From Beta vulgaris subsp. vulgaris (taxonomy: Eukaryota; Streptophyta; Magnoliopsida; Caryophyllales; Amaranthaceae), in the NCBI RefSeq assembly GCF_026745355.1, contig NC_079210.1, positions 6,094,015 to 6,158,014 on the forward strand: 64,000 nt of DNA, written 5' to 3'. Position 1 is the first letter of the stretch. Every line of letters starts with the position of its first letter. This document shows, piece by piece, positions 1 to 11,380 of this stretch. The notes beneath the pieces were generated by a model. That model saw nothing but the letters and a program-made list of their open reading frames with translations, was not told the origin of the DNA and made no database searches. The position numbers and the translations under genes were made by a program.

Positions 1-130
1 CGGTCGGGCGAGACTTGTGCAGTTGTAATTCGCGAGCTCGCCCGATCGGGCGACCTAGCCCGATGCCATCGGGCGTCTTCACAAAAACAGTTGTTCTCAA
101 ATTCATCATGGGCCCGATCGGGCGGTACCC
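1..130. repeat. GC-rich palindromic repeat segment
   Basis: This stretch repeats the self-complementary word CGCCCGATCGGGCG and close variants (around 38-52, 56-75 and 112-124). It is far more GC-rich than the rest of the window and holds no convincing coding frame. It may be the edge of a retrotransposon or satellite that continues to the left of the window, but the left boundary is outside the data. Confidence 0.4.
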
Positions 131-165
131 TAGAAGCTCGTTTTTGACGCATTTTGACGAACACA

Positions 166-352
166 TTCAAGGCACCATTCTTACAAATTGGTCTAGTGGT
201 AAGGAGAGCACCCTTCCAACCTCAAGGTTGGGGGTTCAATTGCCCACTAGAGACACTTTGAGGGTAGGGATTCCCCTTACCCTTTCCCCTTACTCTCATG
301 TATGTGGCCCATTATGACCTTAGTGGGCTCCTTACCACTTCTGTTTACCAAA
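166..352 (+). mobile_element. tRNA-derived SINE
   Basis: An RNA polymerase III type promoter is visible. A box A-like GGTCTAGTGG lies at 190-199 and a box B-like GGTTCAATTGCC at 233-244, about 33 bases apart as in a tRNA. The element continues for about 100 bases and stops at an A-run (about 341-350), as expected for a SINE tail. It is not a functional tRNA because the arms do not close. I could not identify a clear target-site duplication, so the left boundary is approximate. Confidence 0.6.
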
Positions 353-1695
353 AAAAAAAGTCCAATGAAATCTAAATACAGTATAAGGTAAAAACAGGAG
401 TGTTAAATCTATTAGAGATTCACTTCAGATAAGTATAGAGGAGAACACACCGAGTACTGACTTCCCAGTTCCCACCATTGACTTACCATCACCAAAAAGA
501 TAAAAAAATTCTAAAATTCAACAAAATTTATGGTTATATGTCATTAGACACGCCCAATGTTTCACTTAATACTACCTTATGCACCCACTTTAATTGATGC
601 TGAATTGCTGATTCATGTCATGTCGGTCAATAATTCCAAAAGAAAAAACTTATACTATTAAGTTAACACCACCTATAGTGTTACTACTGGCTCCAAGTTG
701 TGGCTCTTCTAAAGAAAAATCTAAAAACATTTTGGGACAGAAACATTCTACACAGATGACGTACATACATTGAAAATTATGGATAGACATGGCGAAAGTT
801 TCTCTCTACGTGTTCCCTGTGTAGGACGATATATAGTGGACGGCCCCTTTTCAATTAACAAACACACATTGGCCTGCCTTTAACTTTAAGTAACAAACAC
901 ATAAAGAATAAAGTTGACTATTTGTTACATACCACTTTTATAATTCAATTTGTTCCCATATTCTTAGCAATATATCACAACATACAGTTTATGATTTTCT
1001 TACACAACCCAGAAACTCTGCTGCTTCAATTTGTTCCCATATTGTTATTCAGGTGCTCTTCTTGCTTTGATCATTTATTTTGTTTATTTCTTAAGTATTT
1101 GCATATCTTGTTGTTAATTTTCATTTCAGTTTGAGATTGATATTGTATGAAGTTTATGAATTCATCATTATACTTAACTTTATGATAATTTTTTGTGATA
1201 ACTAACTTAGATTATGCATGATTCTGGGTTTAAAGACTGTATAAAATTGGTTGGTTTTATAATATTGGTTGATAAGGTGGTTGTTGGTAACTTGGTATGG
1301 TTGAATCTCTTCGGGTTCCAATTCTTTTTTTTCACATTAAATTTCTGGGTTAACTTTTTGGCTATGTTTTAGTTTGCCATTTTTATTATCTCACTGAGTG
1401 TATGAGGTGTTCCCAATCCCTAACGTACAAATTATATCATATATATACTCGGATGTAGGCTATTATTTGCTTATTACTCATTTAAAATTATCTAAATGAA
1501 CCAAAATACATACGTAAAAGGAACGTTTCAAATGAGCATAAACTAATTTTGCATATACCATACATATGGTATACCCAAGTGTATGATGAATGAATAACGA
1601 TTGGGAACAAATAGTGTTCGAGAGGGTTTTTTTGGGAACCAAGAGCGAAATAGGTCTTCTTGGTAAGAGTGTAGGAAATACTGGATAGTGTACTA
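353..1695. other. Intergenic, nothing recognised
   Basis: AT-rich DNA with only short frames. I see no coding region, RNA gene or bounded repeat here. A phrase similar to TTCAATTTGTTCCCATATT occurs twice (about 943 and 1026), suggesting a small local duplication. Confidence 0.5.
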
Positions 1696-1950
1696 CTTCC
1701 TTCGTTTCAAACTACTTAATACATAGTGAAAGGGAAAAGTTTTAGATAACGATATAGAGGAATGTGGGATGCCATCACTTTTTTAATAAGAAAACATTAA
1801 TTAAAGAAGTATTTTTTAAACAAAGTGGGGACCACAAATTTTTGAGAGTATTTTAGATTTTTTGGATAAAAAGAAATATTATAGTATGTAGCAAATAATG
1901 TGATATTTTTATTTTAAGATAGTGTAATAAGTATTTTGAAATAAACGAGG
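1696..1950. mobile_element. Stowaway-like MITE (degenerate)
   Basis: The ends are imperfect inverted repeats, CTTCCTTCGTTTC on the left and GAAATAAACGAGG on the right, each bordered by TA (1694-1695 and 1951-1952). The 255-base length, the TA target and the CTTCC/CTCCC-CCGT type terminus fit Stowaway, the non-autonomous relatives of plant mariner elements. It has no coding capacity. Confidence 0.55.
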
Positions 1951-1952
1951 TA

Positions 1953-3677
1953 TATTCTCCTCAAAAAAAAAAAAAAAAAGCGGGTTATATATATGGCTTT
2001 TTTCTAAACTCTTTACAATGCTTAAATACTTTTGGGATATTTTGGTAACTTTAGCTCCTTATATGGGGTCCAGGATAGTGTTTTGCTGGGTGACCCGCAA
2101 CAAGATTGTTGAAAAGTATCGGTAATCTAGTAGTCTATGATTCTAACAATTGGAGGCAAAGATGAAACTTTCTTGGCAAATCCCACCTGATATCACTGTA
2201 TTTTTGACCTTTTCATTTGATATTTAAATTATTTTTGGATTTTATATGATACTATTATAGATTGGACTTATTCTCTATTATAACATTATGTTAACTAAAA
2301 CATTAGTTTGGGGGTTAAATAAAATTAGGAGTTTGTCTAATTTTGCGTAATTAAGGTTTTGGGAGTCATTTTTGTCTTTAACGATCAAATTTAAGCTTCA
2401 ATTAGGTAAAAAAAAAAAGTAGGCATTTTATGACAAGTAAAATGAGGTTCTAGTCGTTTTTCTCCAATTTCGAGTTCAATTTTGAGCCATAAAAACCAAA
2501 ATGACTTTCAAATCTTAACTGAACTATTCTCGATGCACAAGACACGTAGACGAGGCAAACTACTAACCCTGTTTAACCCAAGAGCCAAAACTAATGTTTT
2601 CTTTAACAAAATGTTACGGTACAGTGGTACTATATAAAATCTAAAAAAAATTAAGATACCACATAAAAACGGCCAAAATATAGTGGTACCATTCATCCGC
2701 AAGGATGTTTTAGGTTGGTCCCCTGATTGAAGGGTCTTCCTAAGTTTTCTCTCCTTATAAAAAAATAAAATAAAAATAATATAGTGGTACCAAATGTAAT
2801 TTCCCTAACTTTCTTTGATCTTGAATTGTAGTGTTCTGATGTTCTCTGTATATATATTCTTATCTAGAGTCAAAGGGAAACAACCCTTTTTTTATTAGGT
2901 AATATAAGAAACAGCCTTTCATCATCATAGAATAATGCTCTATGTATCTGACCTTTCAAATCCCCCATGAGGGAAGAGTCATTGGTGAGATATTGTTGTA
3001 ATCTTCTAGATTCTATTTACATTCACTTAATATTAAGTTGTCTATTATTTGTTGTAACAATTATTTTCCTCACTTAAAAAGTAGTATTTATGAACAAAAT
3101 AACTTGTTCTAGGATAGAACTTCTGAGACTATGAGAATTGGCATAACGCACACTGTTACAATATCATTAGCATCATATACTATTACTATACTATAGACTA
3201 CCAAACTGGCCATTAGAGTCAGGAAATACTTTGTATTAAACGGTAGAAACTTCTATGTTGGATGCTAAATAGTCTGCTAAGAAGGGCAGATTTTGCTAGT
3301 AAAAGCTCGTAAGTTTGATGAGACGCGACAAGATCAACTGATTAAACTGACGGTGAAGAGATTTTATATGTTCTAGATGGGAATATAAGGGTGGTTCAAT
3401 CACGCTTATGAAATGATGCTACTATGTATGGAATATCTTTGTTATTGTAATAAGTGATCATAAATTATTTCGGACATCCTAAGATAGTAAGACTGACTGT
3501 CTTTACTTGATATTCGGATTTGATTTGAAGCCATTTGAGAAACTTAAATTGTTAATAGTTTGTGTTGATCATATCTCAGTAGTAATTTGTTCAAAATTGA
3601 GAAAGACTTTTTAGTTTCCTTGGTCTCACACATGTTCCAGGTGATCTTTTACTTGCAGCAACAACTTAGAAGATTTG
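1953..3677. other. Intergenic and upstream region of the first F-box gene
   Basis: AT-rich DNA without a supported gene. The last few hundred bases are the presumed promoter and 5' leader of the F-box gene that starts at 3678. I did not find a decisive TATA box. Confidence 0.4.
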
Positions 3678-4769
3678 ATGGCATCAAGGATGTTACACAA
3701 CGATCTGCTGGAGGAAATTTTATTAAGGCTGCCAGCCAAGTCTTTGCTCAGATGCAGGTGCGTTTGTTGGTCTTGGAATTCCCTTATTATCAGTCCGAAA
3801 TTCATCTTGGCGCATGTTTACCAGAACAACGAGGCCAAAAAGTATCATGTCCTGCTGCGAAGTTTTGGTAATGCAAACAAAAAGGTGAGGTATAAACTGT
3901 GCCATGATAATGAAAATTTGGATGAGATCATGACAATTGATTTCCCATTTGTGAGTCAACATAATGATTTCTTTAGAATGTTGGGTTCTGTGAATGGACT
4001 AGTATGCTTGTCAGATGATATTGTTGAAGCAACAGATACCTTAATCTTATGGAATCCTGTGATTAGGAGATATTTAACCCTTCCCAAACGCGAACTAGAT
4101 GCTGAATCAACTTATTTGGGGAGATCAGTTTTTGGTTTCGGCTTTGACTCCTTTAGCAATGATTACAAGGTTATCAAGATTGTGTACCGTAAGAATCCTG
4201 ATTTTGAAGCTCTCCAAGTTGAGGCCTCAATTGCTATTTTTAGACTTAGCTCATGTTGTTGGGGGCTTAGTGAGTCTACTTCAATCCCTGTGCTTGATAC
4301 TCGCCAAGCGTATGTAAATGGAATTATTCATTGGTTGGCATACAACAAACTAATTGTGGGGTTTGATTTAAAAACTGAGGCATTCATAGATATGATGCTT
4401 CCCAAAACCTTGCAAAATTCCAACATTAGTGATTTAACAATCGCCTCATGGTGTGACTTGCTCTCTGTCTTTGAAAATGGGTACTGGTCTGGGAAGCTTT
4501 GTTTGTGGGTGATGAAAGATTATGGTGCACCTGATTCATGGGCCAAACAGTTTGTCATCGAAACGTTTGCAATCGTTAGAAGTCTTAGAAGGAATGGCTG
4601 TGTTATACTAGAAAATATCGGTGAGAAGTTAGTTTTATATAATGCAAAGACCAACCAATTTGAGGAATTCAAAACCCATGTTGAGGGTTCTATACGAGGT
4701 TTTCATATGAAATCTTACATAGAGAGCCTAGTCTTATTAGATAAGGTTGATGCACAATTCGTTCCCTAG
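3678..4769 (+). CDS. F-box protein with FBA-type interaction domain
   Basis: An intact single-exon frame of 363 codons encodes a likely substrate receptor of an SCF (SKP1-cullin-F-box) ubiquitin ligase in cytosol or nucleus. The F-box lies at about residues 6-46 (LLEEILLRLPAKSLLRCRCV, then WNSLI). The F-box-associated part shows the family signatures GSVNGLVCL (103-111), LWNPVIRRYLTLP (124-136), FGFGFDSFSNDYKV (152-165) and LWVMKDYG (about 276), and it ends with a SLVLLDK-type motif. The start is the ATG at 3678; the frame is also open from a TTG codon just before it, which is not a plant start. The substrate cannot be read from sequence. It belongs to the same subfamily as the three other intact F-box genes in this window. 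Length is typical of the family. Confidence 0.9.
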   Translation: MASRMLHNDLLEEILLRLPAKSLLRCRCVCWSWNSLIISPKFILAHVYQNNEAKKYHVLLRSFGNANKKVRYKLCHDNENLDEIMTIDFPFVSQHNDFFRMLGSVNGLVCLSDDIVEATDTLILWNPVIRRYLTLPKRELDAESTYLGRSVFGFGFDSFSNDYKVIKIVYRKNPDFEALQVEASIAIFRLSSCCWGLSESTSIPVLDTRQAYVNGIIHWLAYNKLIVGFDLKTEAFIDMMLPKTLQNSNISDLTIASWCDLLSVFENGYWSGKLCLWVMKDYGAPDSWAKQFVIETFAIVRSLRRNGCVILENIGEKLVLYNAKTNQFEEFKTHVEGSIRGFHMKSYIESLVLLDKVDAQFVP

Positions 4770-4964
4770 AATTCACATGTTTAACGTTGGATGATGAAGC
4801 GATTCGAAGAAATATAAAGCATGGAATGGCTACTCAGTATCCAAAACTTCTTCAGGATAATTATCATGATCAGTTGTAGCTTCAAACCTGCTAATGAAGA
4901 TAATATGTGTAAATTTTAAGTTCTTTTGGGTTTGTGTGTATATGTATGCGTGTTCGTAGTTTTC

Positions 4965-5046
4965 TTCCTGTTGTAAAATGTTGAATCTAGAACTGTTTTT
5001 GAAACTACCTGTTGTAAAATGTTGAATCTAGAACTGTTTTTCTACT
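4965..5046. repeat. Short tandem duplication downstream of F-box gene
   Basis: A segment beginning CCTGTTGTAAAATGTTGAAT is present twice in direct orientation, about 42 bases apart. It lies about 200 bases after the F-box stop codon, so it is probably in the 3' UTR or just beyond it. It looks like a simple local duplication. Confidence 0.7.
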
Positions 5047-5762
5047 TTCTAATGGAGATGTTGAACTTATATTACAGACTTATTTGATGCTTGTATTGAC
5101 CAAATGCATCCAGTCATATTCTGTGACAAACTATTACTTCATTTCCCTGAAATTGTGTGGTGGATCAGCTTTGTTTGAATGGATTATTTAGTCAGCTTAA
5201 ATTGATGTAAAATTTTGAATTTGTTATCATATATTTTCTACAAGAGACTAATTCTTGTTTTGTCTTAATATGAAGCCATGAACATCAACATCCACTTTCA
5301 GCCTTACCCACTAAGGGCTAAGGCAAAAACCCTCCTTACCATAGAGAAAAAGTGCTGTTGATTGTTCAAATTCACGTGAAAGTGGGGTTTAGGCTTTAGC
5401 TTTTAGAAACTAATTCTACGCCACTTCCTAAGAGTAAATCGTCAAAATTTGTGTGTAGACAACCGTATCAAACACCCTTGTCATAAGAAGATCCACAATC
5501 TACAAAAGTGGTAATGTGTGAATTGTGATAGGACATAACAAAGCAATTACCTACAAAAGTGGGAGGGGAGTCCCATTAATGCCATTCTAAAGTTTTGAGT
5601 ATATTTGTCCATAGAAAAACAAAGAAAACAATCCTATATTGTATTTTTAGGAGTTTTGGTACAAAGATTGAGTTTAAATTCAGCTCAAATACTTCGAGTC
5701 CCAAAGAGTTTGAATTTGGATTCCTATACGAAAGATTTAGGATTTATAACTTTGAGTTTGGT
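5047..5762. other. Intergenic, nothing recognised
   Basis: Downstream flank of the F-box gene. I see no further gene; the short frames at 5595-5871 overlap the edge of a MITE and lack any protein signature. Confidence 0.4.
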
Positions 5763-6114
5763 CATGTATGTTTGGCATATGGCTTTTTTATTGGCTTTTG
5801 ACTTTTGGTTTTTCAATTTGGTCCAAAAAAAAATGTTCGGTTATTGGCTTTTTGATTGGCTGAAAAGCTGACTTTTAAGCCAAAATAAAAAAAAGCTACT
5901 TGGAGCAGCTTTTTGGATTGGCTTATTATCCCACAAACTCTCTAATAAACAGCCAACTGCCACAACTAATTTTGTCCAAATGCTTTTGCAAACAGCCAGC
6001 TTAAACAGCCAACTTAAAAAGCCAATACATACGGCTAATGCTTCTAGCCAGTCAAACAAGCTAACTAAACCAGTCAAAAGCCAACATCCAACCGCTGATT
6101 GCCAAACAACCCCA
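5763..6114. mobile_element. MITE, probably PIF/Harbinger (Tourist) type
   Basis: Both ends carry related inverted motifs: GTATGTTTGGCATATGGC on the left, and a right end whose reverse complement reads GGGGTTGTTTGGCAATC. The interior is rich in repeated GCCAA/TTGGC words (AACAGCCAAC, TTATTGGCTTTT). The same kind of end closes the Harbinger remnant at 48074. Borders are approximate and I could not fix a TTA duplication. Confidence 0.45.
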
Positions 6115-8269
6115 AAATATTCAATATAGTCTTAAGCAGTCTAGCTAGTTTGGACATGATTTTGACTTTTTTGTGTCTACTTACAGTTTTAGATTTTATT
6201 TCTAATTGCACTTTCTTCTTTGCATTAACTAATTATTTATTATAAAATGTCAATTTCTTATTATTATGGATTTATAAAATATTATCTTTGTAATTATGCA
6301 AATTATCATTATCAAAGATCCAAATGTTTTTATCGTAATACAATGGGAAAAATGGTATCGAGATTCATTTTTTTTTTAAAATGTGAATTGATCTTTTACG
6401 AATCGATTGAGTATAAATCATGTGATATGATTTTCAAAAGCGTCCTAAGTTGGACTATGTCAAATTTATAATTGAGTCAATAAAATGCATTAAGGTGAGT
6501 GTTCCCTAGTTCCAATCTGTAAGGACGAAATTTCGGAACAATCAAACAACAACGTGCACTCATTTTATTTTATTTTTCGACATTGAGAAATCGTACATTA
6601 ATTAAAAGAGGAACTACAACTTAATGCTAATACAACACAAACTAAAACAACCAAATAAATAAAACTAAAGGAGCCTTAGAAGCTCGTGCCTTCCACCTAT
6701 TACAGAAATAAATAAAAATGATACAAAGTCGCGTAGAAAGGGGCGTGTCACTTGTCAGTGCCGATGATGGTGGATGAAAACCTCAGATGGCTGATGGAAG
6801 TGGTAGAAGAAGCGGTGGACGATCACGATCCGGACAGCGAACAACCAATGGCGAGCGTCGCGTCTCGTCGTATGAGCGATCCCAACGATTTGTCATCACT
6901 TGGGATTCTTAGCTCATGACCATGTGAGGAGTCACATTCCATTGTGACTCACGACTCTCCATCGAGAGTATTTCAAATTTCTCCATGATGTAGGAGAAAT
7001 GCTGATGAGTGGGCTTGCTGTAAACCCCCAGATGCAACTGGGGTGCCGCCTATAGATTTGAATTTTTCAAGGCAAAGGTCATTAAGATCAATGTCAAGCT
7101 AATAGTAGAGCCAAACAAGTTTAGCCCTCAAGCACACCTCCGGTTTTCAAAATCGAAAAATATACGTCCCAACCGTGAAAGCCTATCATCACCTTATCCT
7201 TGCTCGGGATCTTCGTGAGTCACCTTGTTCCTCAGCACATAATCCAAAAATCCGACATACTCAATTGTTACTATTTTTGAACCACCAATCTTGACCCAAC
7301 TGACTAATACTTGTCGATGGCCACAACCAACCACTGATAACAACTTTAGCAACTCTAAAACAACACACTTCTTTATTTGGAGATTAAACGCGCATTTTAA
7401 TAATAAAAAAAACTGGGCATACTAACATGCAACCGAACTAGTTGGAGAATCCTGGGAGGAGGGGAAAGGGGAGCCCGACACTAACAGGGGGAAAAGGAGA
7501 GCCTGACACTAACGGGGGGAGGGAAAAGGGAGCCCGAAACAACTACATGGGAGGGGAAGGGGAAGCCCAAGACAACCACTACATTAAATAAGGGATTGTG
7601 CCAACCAAACACGAGGACGGGGATGGGAACCATGACCGACAACACACGGAGGCAGCAATGGGAGGGGGGATACTGACCAACCTGACAACTGACGCACAGG
7701 GGAGGGGGAGGGGGAAAACTTGTCGAACAGGGGAGGGGGAGGGTGAAAACTTGTCGAACAGAAGAGGGGGAGAGCGAGCACCGAAGCACAGTGGTGGGGG
7801 AGAGGTGGAGAGCTTACACACAGGGGAGGGGGAGATGAAAATCTGACTCACGAACCACCGAACAGGGAAGGGAAGGGAAGGGGTAGTGGAGCGATGAGAA
7901 CAGGGTGAGGGGAAAACGCGGGGGAGGGAGACTAGAGGTCCCTAATACTAAAACTACACCTAAACGACAATGGGGGTGACTCGCCGGCGACTAGGCTGAA
8001 GCATCAGCCGCCAGCGAGCCTGGCTGGGGAGTTGTTTTTAGGGTTTGGGGGAGAGAATGCTTTAAAAAGAAGAAAGGCTTTTTAAGGCCTCCCAGTTTAT
8101 ACTATGATGGCAGTGCACTCGTTTTCTTATACAGAACATTTTCAAATTCTTATAGTTTATTAATCCTTACTAAAAAAAATCCTTTATTTACATAAATACT
8201 TTCAACAAAATATTAAATGTTACTCTGCAAGCGTCTGACCCTTAATCATTATTTTTGGCATATTGAACA
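6115..8269. other. Unassigned, partly purine-rich DNA
   Basis: No gene is supported. Around 6550-6700 the minus strand resembles the AT-rich 3' end of a retroelement or transcript. From about 7440 to 7930 the plus strand is a run of GGGGAGGGG-type sequence. The frames at 7481-7851 are low-complexity proline/serine translations of this and are not genes. Confidence 0.35.
7440..7930. repeat. G-rich imperfect tandem repeat
   Basis: Phrases such as GGGGAGGGGGAGGG followed by AAAACTTGTCGAACA recur several times (clearly at 7697-7780), with looser copies on both sides. The strand asymmetry (G on plus, C on minus) could favour G-quadruplexes. No protein signature is present in any frame. Confidence 0.6.
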
Positions 8270-8284
8270 TAACACATATGTTAT

Positions 8285-8665
8285 GTTAAACGGTTTTTTC
8301 ACCATATACCCCTTACAATTTTTTAATTCACCAAATACCCCTACATTTTTCGAAATTGACCATATACCTCTGAGTTTCTTGAAAATACATTAGAAGCCCT
8401 TAATGACTAACGATGGTTAACTCCTTCTAACCCTTACCCCTAACCTAAATCTAACCGCTAACAACCAGTCAACCACCACCACCTCCCCTCACCTGCAGCC
8501 CCCACCCCACCCCACCCCCACTGTATTCCCGCAGCCCCTCCCCCACTCCCACGCCCCTACAAACCCCCAACCCCCAACCCTCCCCATCCCCACCCCCCCC
8601 TACCCCTTCGAATCTTGCAAACCCCCACACCCGCTCGAATAAAAGTCGAAATGCAAGCCACAATG
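8285..8665. repeat. C-rich dispersed repeat, copy 1
   Basis: It begins with ACGGTTTTTTCACCATATAC and phrases about CCAAATACCCCT, then TTAATGACTAACGATGGTTA, and ends in a cytosine-rich tract. A second copy lies at 57915-58018 plus 58496-58760, where a Helitron interrupts it. The C-rich tail also resembles the centre of the foldback at 38965-39819, so all may come from Mutator-like families. The ends of this copy are not defined. Confidence 0.5.
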
Positions 8666-9314
8666 AATAGGTAATTTGGAATGGACTCGAATTATATTTA
8701 GTTTTGATTCGTATTGAGTTTTATGAAAATTTGAATTTTTGAATTGCTTGGATTGAGAGTGATTGGATCCAAAAAATTCAAAAATAACTGAGTGGCAAAC
8801 AAGCCATTTATTGAACATGGGATTGAACTTAAGTGTTTTCGAATTTTGTATGGATTATTGATTGTTTTATGGGATTGTATGAATTACTTTTATTATCAAA
8901 TACTTTATTTTGATGCTCATGCTTAAATTATTTGGTCAAAAGATTAGAATTCAAAATTTAATGTTTGAAAATTCGAATTAAATCAGTTTGGAGTCAAATT
9001 CTTATTGATTTGGATTGAAAAATTAAAATCTAATTTTTTGTTACGATTGAACTAAGTCTAATTCAAACTATGCAGAAAACTTTCACCTTAGAGCAACTAC
9101 AATGGCAAGCTACAACCACTTGTAGCTTTGTGTGCCACATCAAATTTCCAAACTACAACATTCCCAAGATACAACCTCTCCCAATGGATAACTACAACCA
9201 CTTGTAGTTTTTATAGGTCCCACATGTCATCACCATATAAACAATTTTTAATATACAATTATATATATCAACATTATTGCCTATTCCTCCGCCACCAGTG
9301 TTCTTCTCAACCTC

Positions 9315-9698
9315 TTATTGTTCATCAACATCGATAGCTGCTCCTGAAATTGGAGAGTCTTTGTGCATGGTAGAAGCTCCAATACTCTCTCTTCGTGAAA
9401 TTTCATGAACCACGTATGATTCATGAGGGAAAGGAGGACGTGAGTAGTACATTATAGGCGTAATCGAACGATTACTCGACCTAGGCAGGTAATAATAGGA
9501 TGGATGGTAATACATTGGAGCGTTGAGGGGAATCGCTTGATTTGGATCATAGTAAGATCGGAAAGTCGGGTGAATCGGTACATTTTGGGCATTTGGATTA
9601 TTTTGGGTTGGATTTTGGGATGTTTGATTTTCTAAATTTTGAAAATTTTCTAAATAAGGATAATATTGACAATATGAATCTAGAGAATAATCATCCAT
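9315..9698 (-). pseudogene. Harbinger/Pong ORF1-like N-terminal remnant
   Basis: From the ATG at 9698 the frame gives about 127 residues rich in Asn, Gln, Pro and Tyr (NQTSQNPTQNNPNAQN, then YYHPSYYYLP) before a TAA. The same frame reads on after the stop with EVEKNTGGGG. Low-complexity N/P/Y-rich N-termini of this kind are found on plant Pong/Harbinger ORF1 proteins (often misannotated as glutathione S-transferase T3-like), whose Myb-like domain follows. That domain is absent here. The frame is also open upstream of 9698, but the extra residues look like untranslated sequence. Read as the relic of the element's own DNA-binding ORF. The identification rests on composition and on its position inside a Tourist-type element. 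Confidence 0.4.
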
Positions 9699-10078
9699 TC
9701 GTAGGTATATTTTTTTGAAGGAAATAATATATGAGAAAGAGATTATAGAAATTTTGTGGATATATTTTTTTACAACATTGTTACTCCTATTTATAGAATT
9801 TGAAAAAAAAAAACAAAAAAAACGTTGCATATACTGTAGCACAATATTACCGTTGCTAATTACTTTACAGCTCAAAGTATTTTACAGTTCCATATTACCG
9901 TTGCAAGTCTCCTATTATGCATAGAAAGTGAAATGAAAAGTAAAAAGTGAAATAATAAGTGAAAGTGAACCCCACAAAGAGTAGACAACGCAAATAGCTT
10001 TGTAAAGGTACTTGACTTCCCAAAGCAACAAACTTTCTTTCACTCGAACAACAAAGCTACTAGCTCAACTATATGTTA

Positions 10079-10596
10079 CTAGCCTTCATATGCACGCGAT
10101 GCGTGCGTTAATTTCAAAATTTGTTATTCTATTAGATACTTCATTCGTACTTTATTTATGATTAAACTTAAATGTGAAAAATTCAACAGTTAAATGAGTT
10201 TAGATATATTAATTCGCTAATGTAAAAAATAAAAAGGTTATGAGTGATTGTTAACATTAATTTTTTGTGAATGAATATTGAACAAAAAGAACAAAAATAA
10301 TGAGTTGGTTTAACTGAATTAAAGAGTATCAAAGGTAGTGAATGTTCAGACTTTTCATGTGCATGTTGTGTATGCCATCTTTTTTATAAGGTATAATATT
10401 TTGTCCATTTAATTTTTGATTGAAGTATTTGATGCATATACCATTTTAAACTTATTTTAAATGGCAAGTTGGAATGAGAATTTTTAAATGATTTGCTTTT
10501 GTAATTTTTTTCATTCCATTAATTAGATCATTAAGGGTATTCTGGTCACTTCAAAAGAGAACACCACACCTCCTCCCTTGGCTTATATAATAGAGA
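10079..10596 (-). mobile_element. Non-autonomous Helitron
   Basis: On the minus strand it starts TCTCTATTATATAAGCC, preceded by A, and ends with a GC-rich hairpin (GCACGCATCGCGTGC), about ten bases and CTAG, followed by T. These are the defining Helitron features: 5' TC, 3' hairpin plus CTRR, and insertion between A and T without target duplication. The 5' end matches that of the Helitron at 37381. It has no Rep/helicase coding and sits near the right end of the surrounding Tourist-type element. Confidence 0.65.
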
Positions 10597-10799
10597 TTTG
10601 CAAGCTGGGACTTAAACTACAACGCTGGAGCTACTCTTAGTGGCTTACTTAGAGCAACTTCAATGGTTAGCTAAAATAATACTTGGCTAAAGATGCCACA
10701 TCATTTTTCCTTAGTTGATTCTATCTTTGACCAACTTCCCTTTAGTGATTGAGAACGTATTGTGTCGGACTCGTCCGACCATAATCTTGGTCGGACGAC

Positions 10800-11215
10800 T
10801 TTCAGGTGGTTCCAATTTTTTTTCAGGTAGTCTTCATTTTTTTTCAGGTGGTTCCAATTTTTTTTCAGGTAGTCTTCATTTTGTTTTCAGTTAGTCTTCT
10901 TTGTTTTTCAGTGGGTTTTTGTGCTTCAGTTAGACTTACTTGGGTTTCAGTTGGTCTTTATTCTTTTTCAGGTAGTCTACATTTTTCTTCAGGTAGTCTT
11001 CATTTTGTTTCAGTTAGTCCATTATTTCTTTCAGTTGGCCCATTATTTCTTTCAGTTGGTCCAACTGAAAGAAAAGAAAGTCCAACTGAAAGAAAAGAAA
11101 GTCTAACTGAAAGAAAAGAAAGTCCAACTGAAAGAAAAGAAAGTCTAACTGAAAGAAAAGAAAGTCCAACTGAAACAAAACAAAGTCCAACTGAAACAAA
11201 AAAAATAACCAACTG
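10800..11215. repeat. Palindromic minisatellite (inverted tandem arrays)
   Basis: The right half (about 11060-11215) is a tandem array with a 21-base unit, TCCAACTGAAAGAAAAGAAAG, in about seven copies. The left half (about 10800-11060) has units such as TTTTTCAGGTAGTCTTCATT and TTTCTTTCAGTTGGTCC, the degenerate inverse of the right array. The switch point is the palindrome CAGTTGGTCCAACTG near 11055. Long frames exist on both strands (10806-11216 plus, 11000-11316 minus), but they are translations of the repeat (TERKESP-like, FFQLD-like), so I do not call genes. Confidence 0.75.
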
Positions 11216-11380
11216 AAAATGGAAAAGAGGAAAAGAATGAAGACTGAAATTAAGAATTTCATGAAGAAAACTACCAACCTCAATTTGTTGTTACTCGCCA
11301 CCTTCTTCAAGTTCAAGCCTGAGGAATACGGTAATTTCTTTTGATGGACGAACAGCTTCTATGCCCGATATGCAACTAAC

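Larger units (their letters stand above)
9091..10636. mobile_element. PIF/Harbinger (Tourist-type) deletion derivative
   Basis: The left end reads GAGCAACTACAATGGCAAGC. The reverse complement of the right end reads GAGTAGCTCCAGCGTTGTAG, which matches it loosely but in register. TTA lies immediately outside both ends (9088-9090 and 10637-10639), the target duplication typical of PIF/Harbinger. The element contains a minus-strand remnant of a Harbinger ORF1-like protein and a later Helitron insertion at 10079-10596. A similar left end (GAGCAACTTCAATGG) occurs again at about 10651. Confidence 0.6.

Noticed and set aside
15..317. 100-codon frame at the left edge
   Set aside because: It spans the GC-rich palindromes and the SINE promoter boxes. 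No protein signature, and the translation is explained by the repeats.
7481..7851. Overlapping proline/serine-rich frames on the minus strand
   Set aside because: Low-complexity translation of the G-rich tandem repeat in all three frames, so no evidence for a gene.
8469..8663. Glycine-rich minus-strand frame
   Set aside because: Translation of the C-rich dispersed repeat; the same composition appears at 39201-39505 for the same reason.
10806..11216. 136-codon frame with TERKESP-like repeats
   Set aside because: It is the reading of a 21-base minisatellite. The opposite strand is equally open, so openness is a property of the unit.
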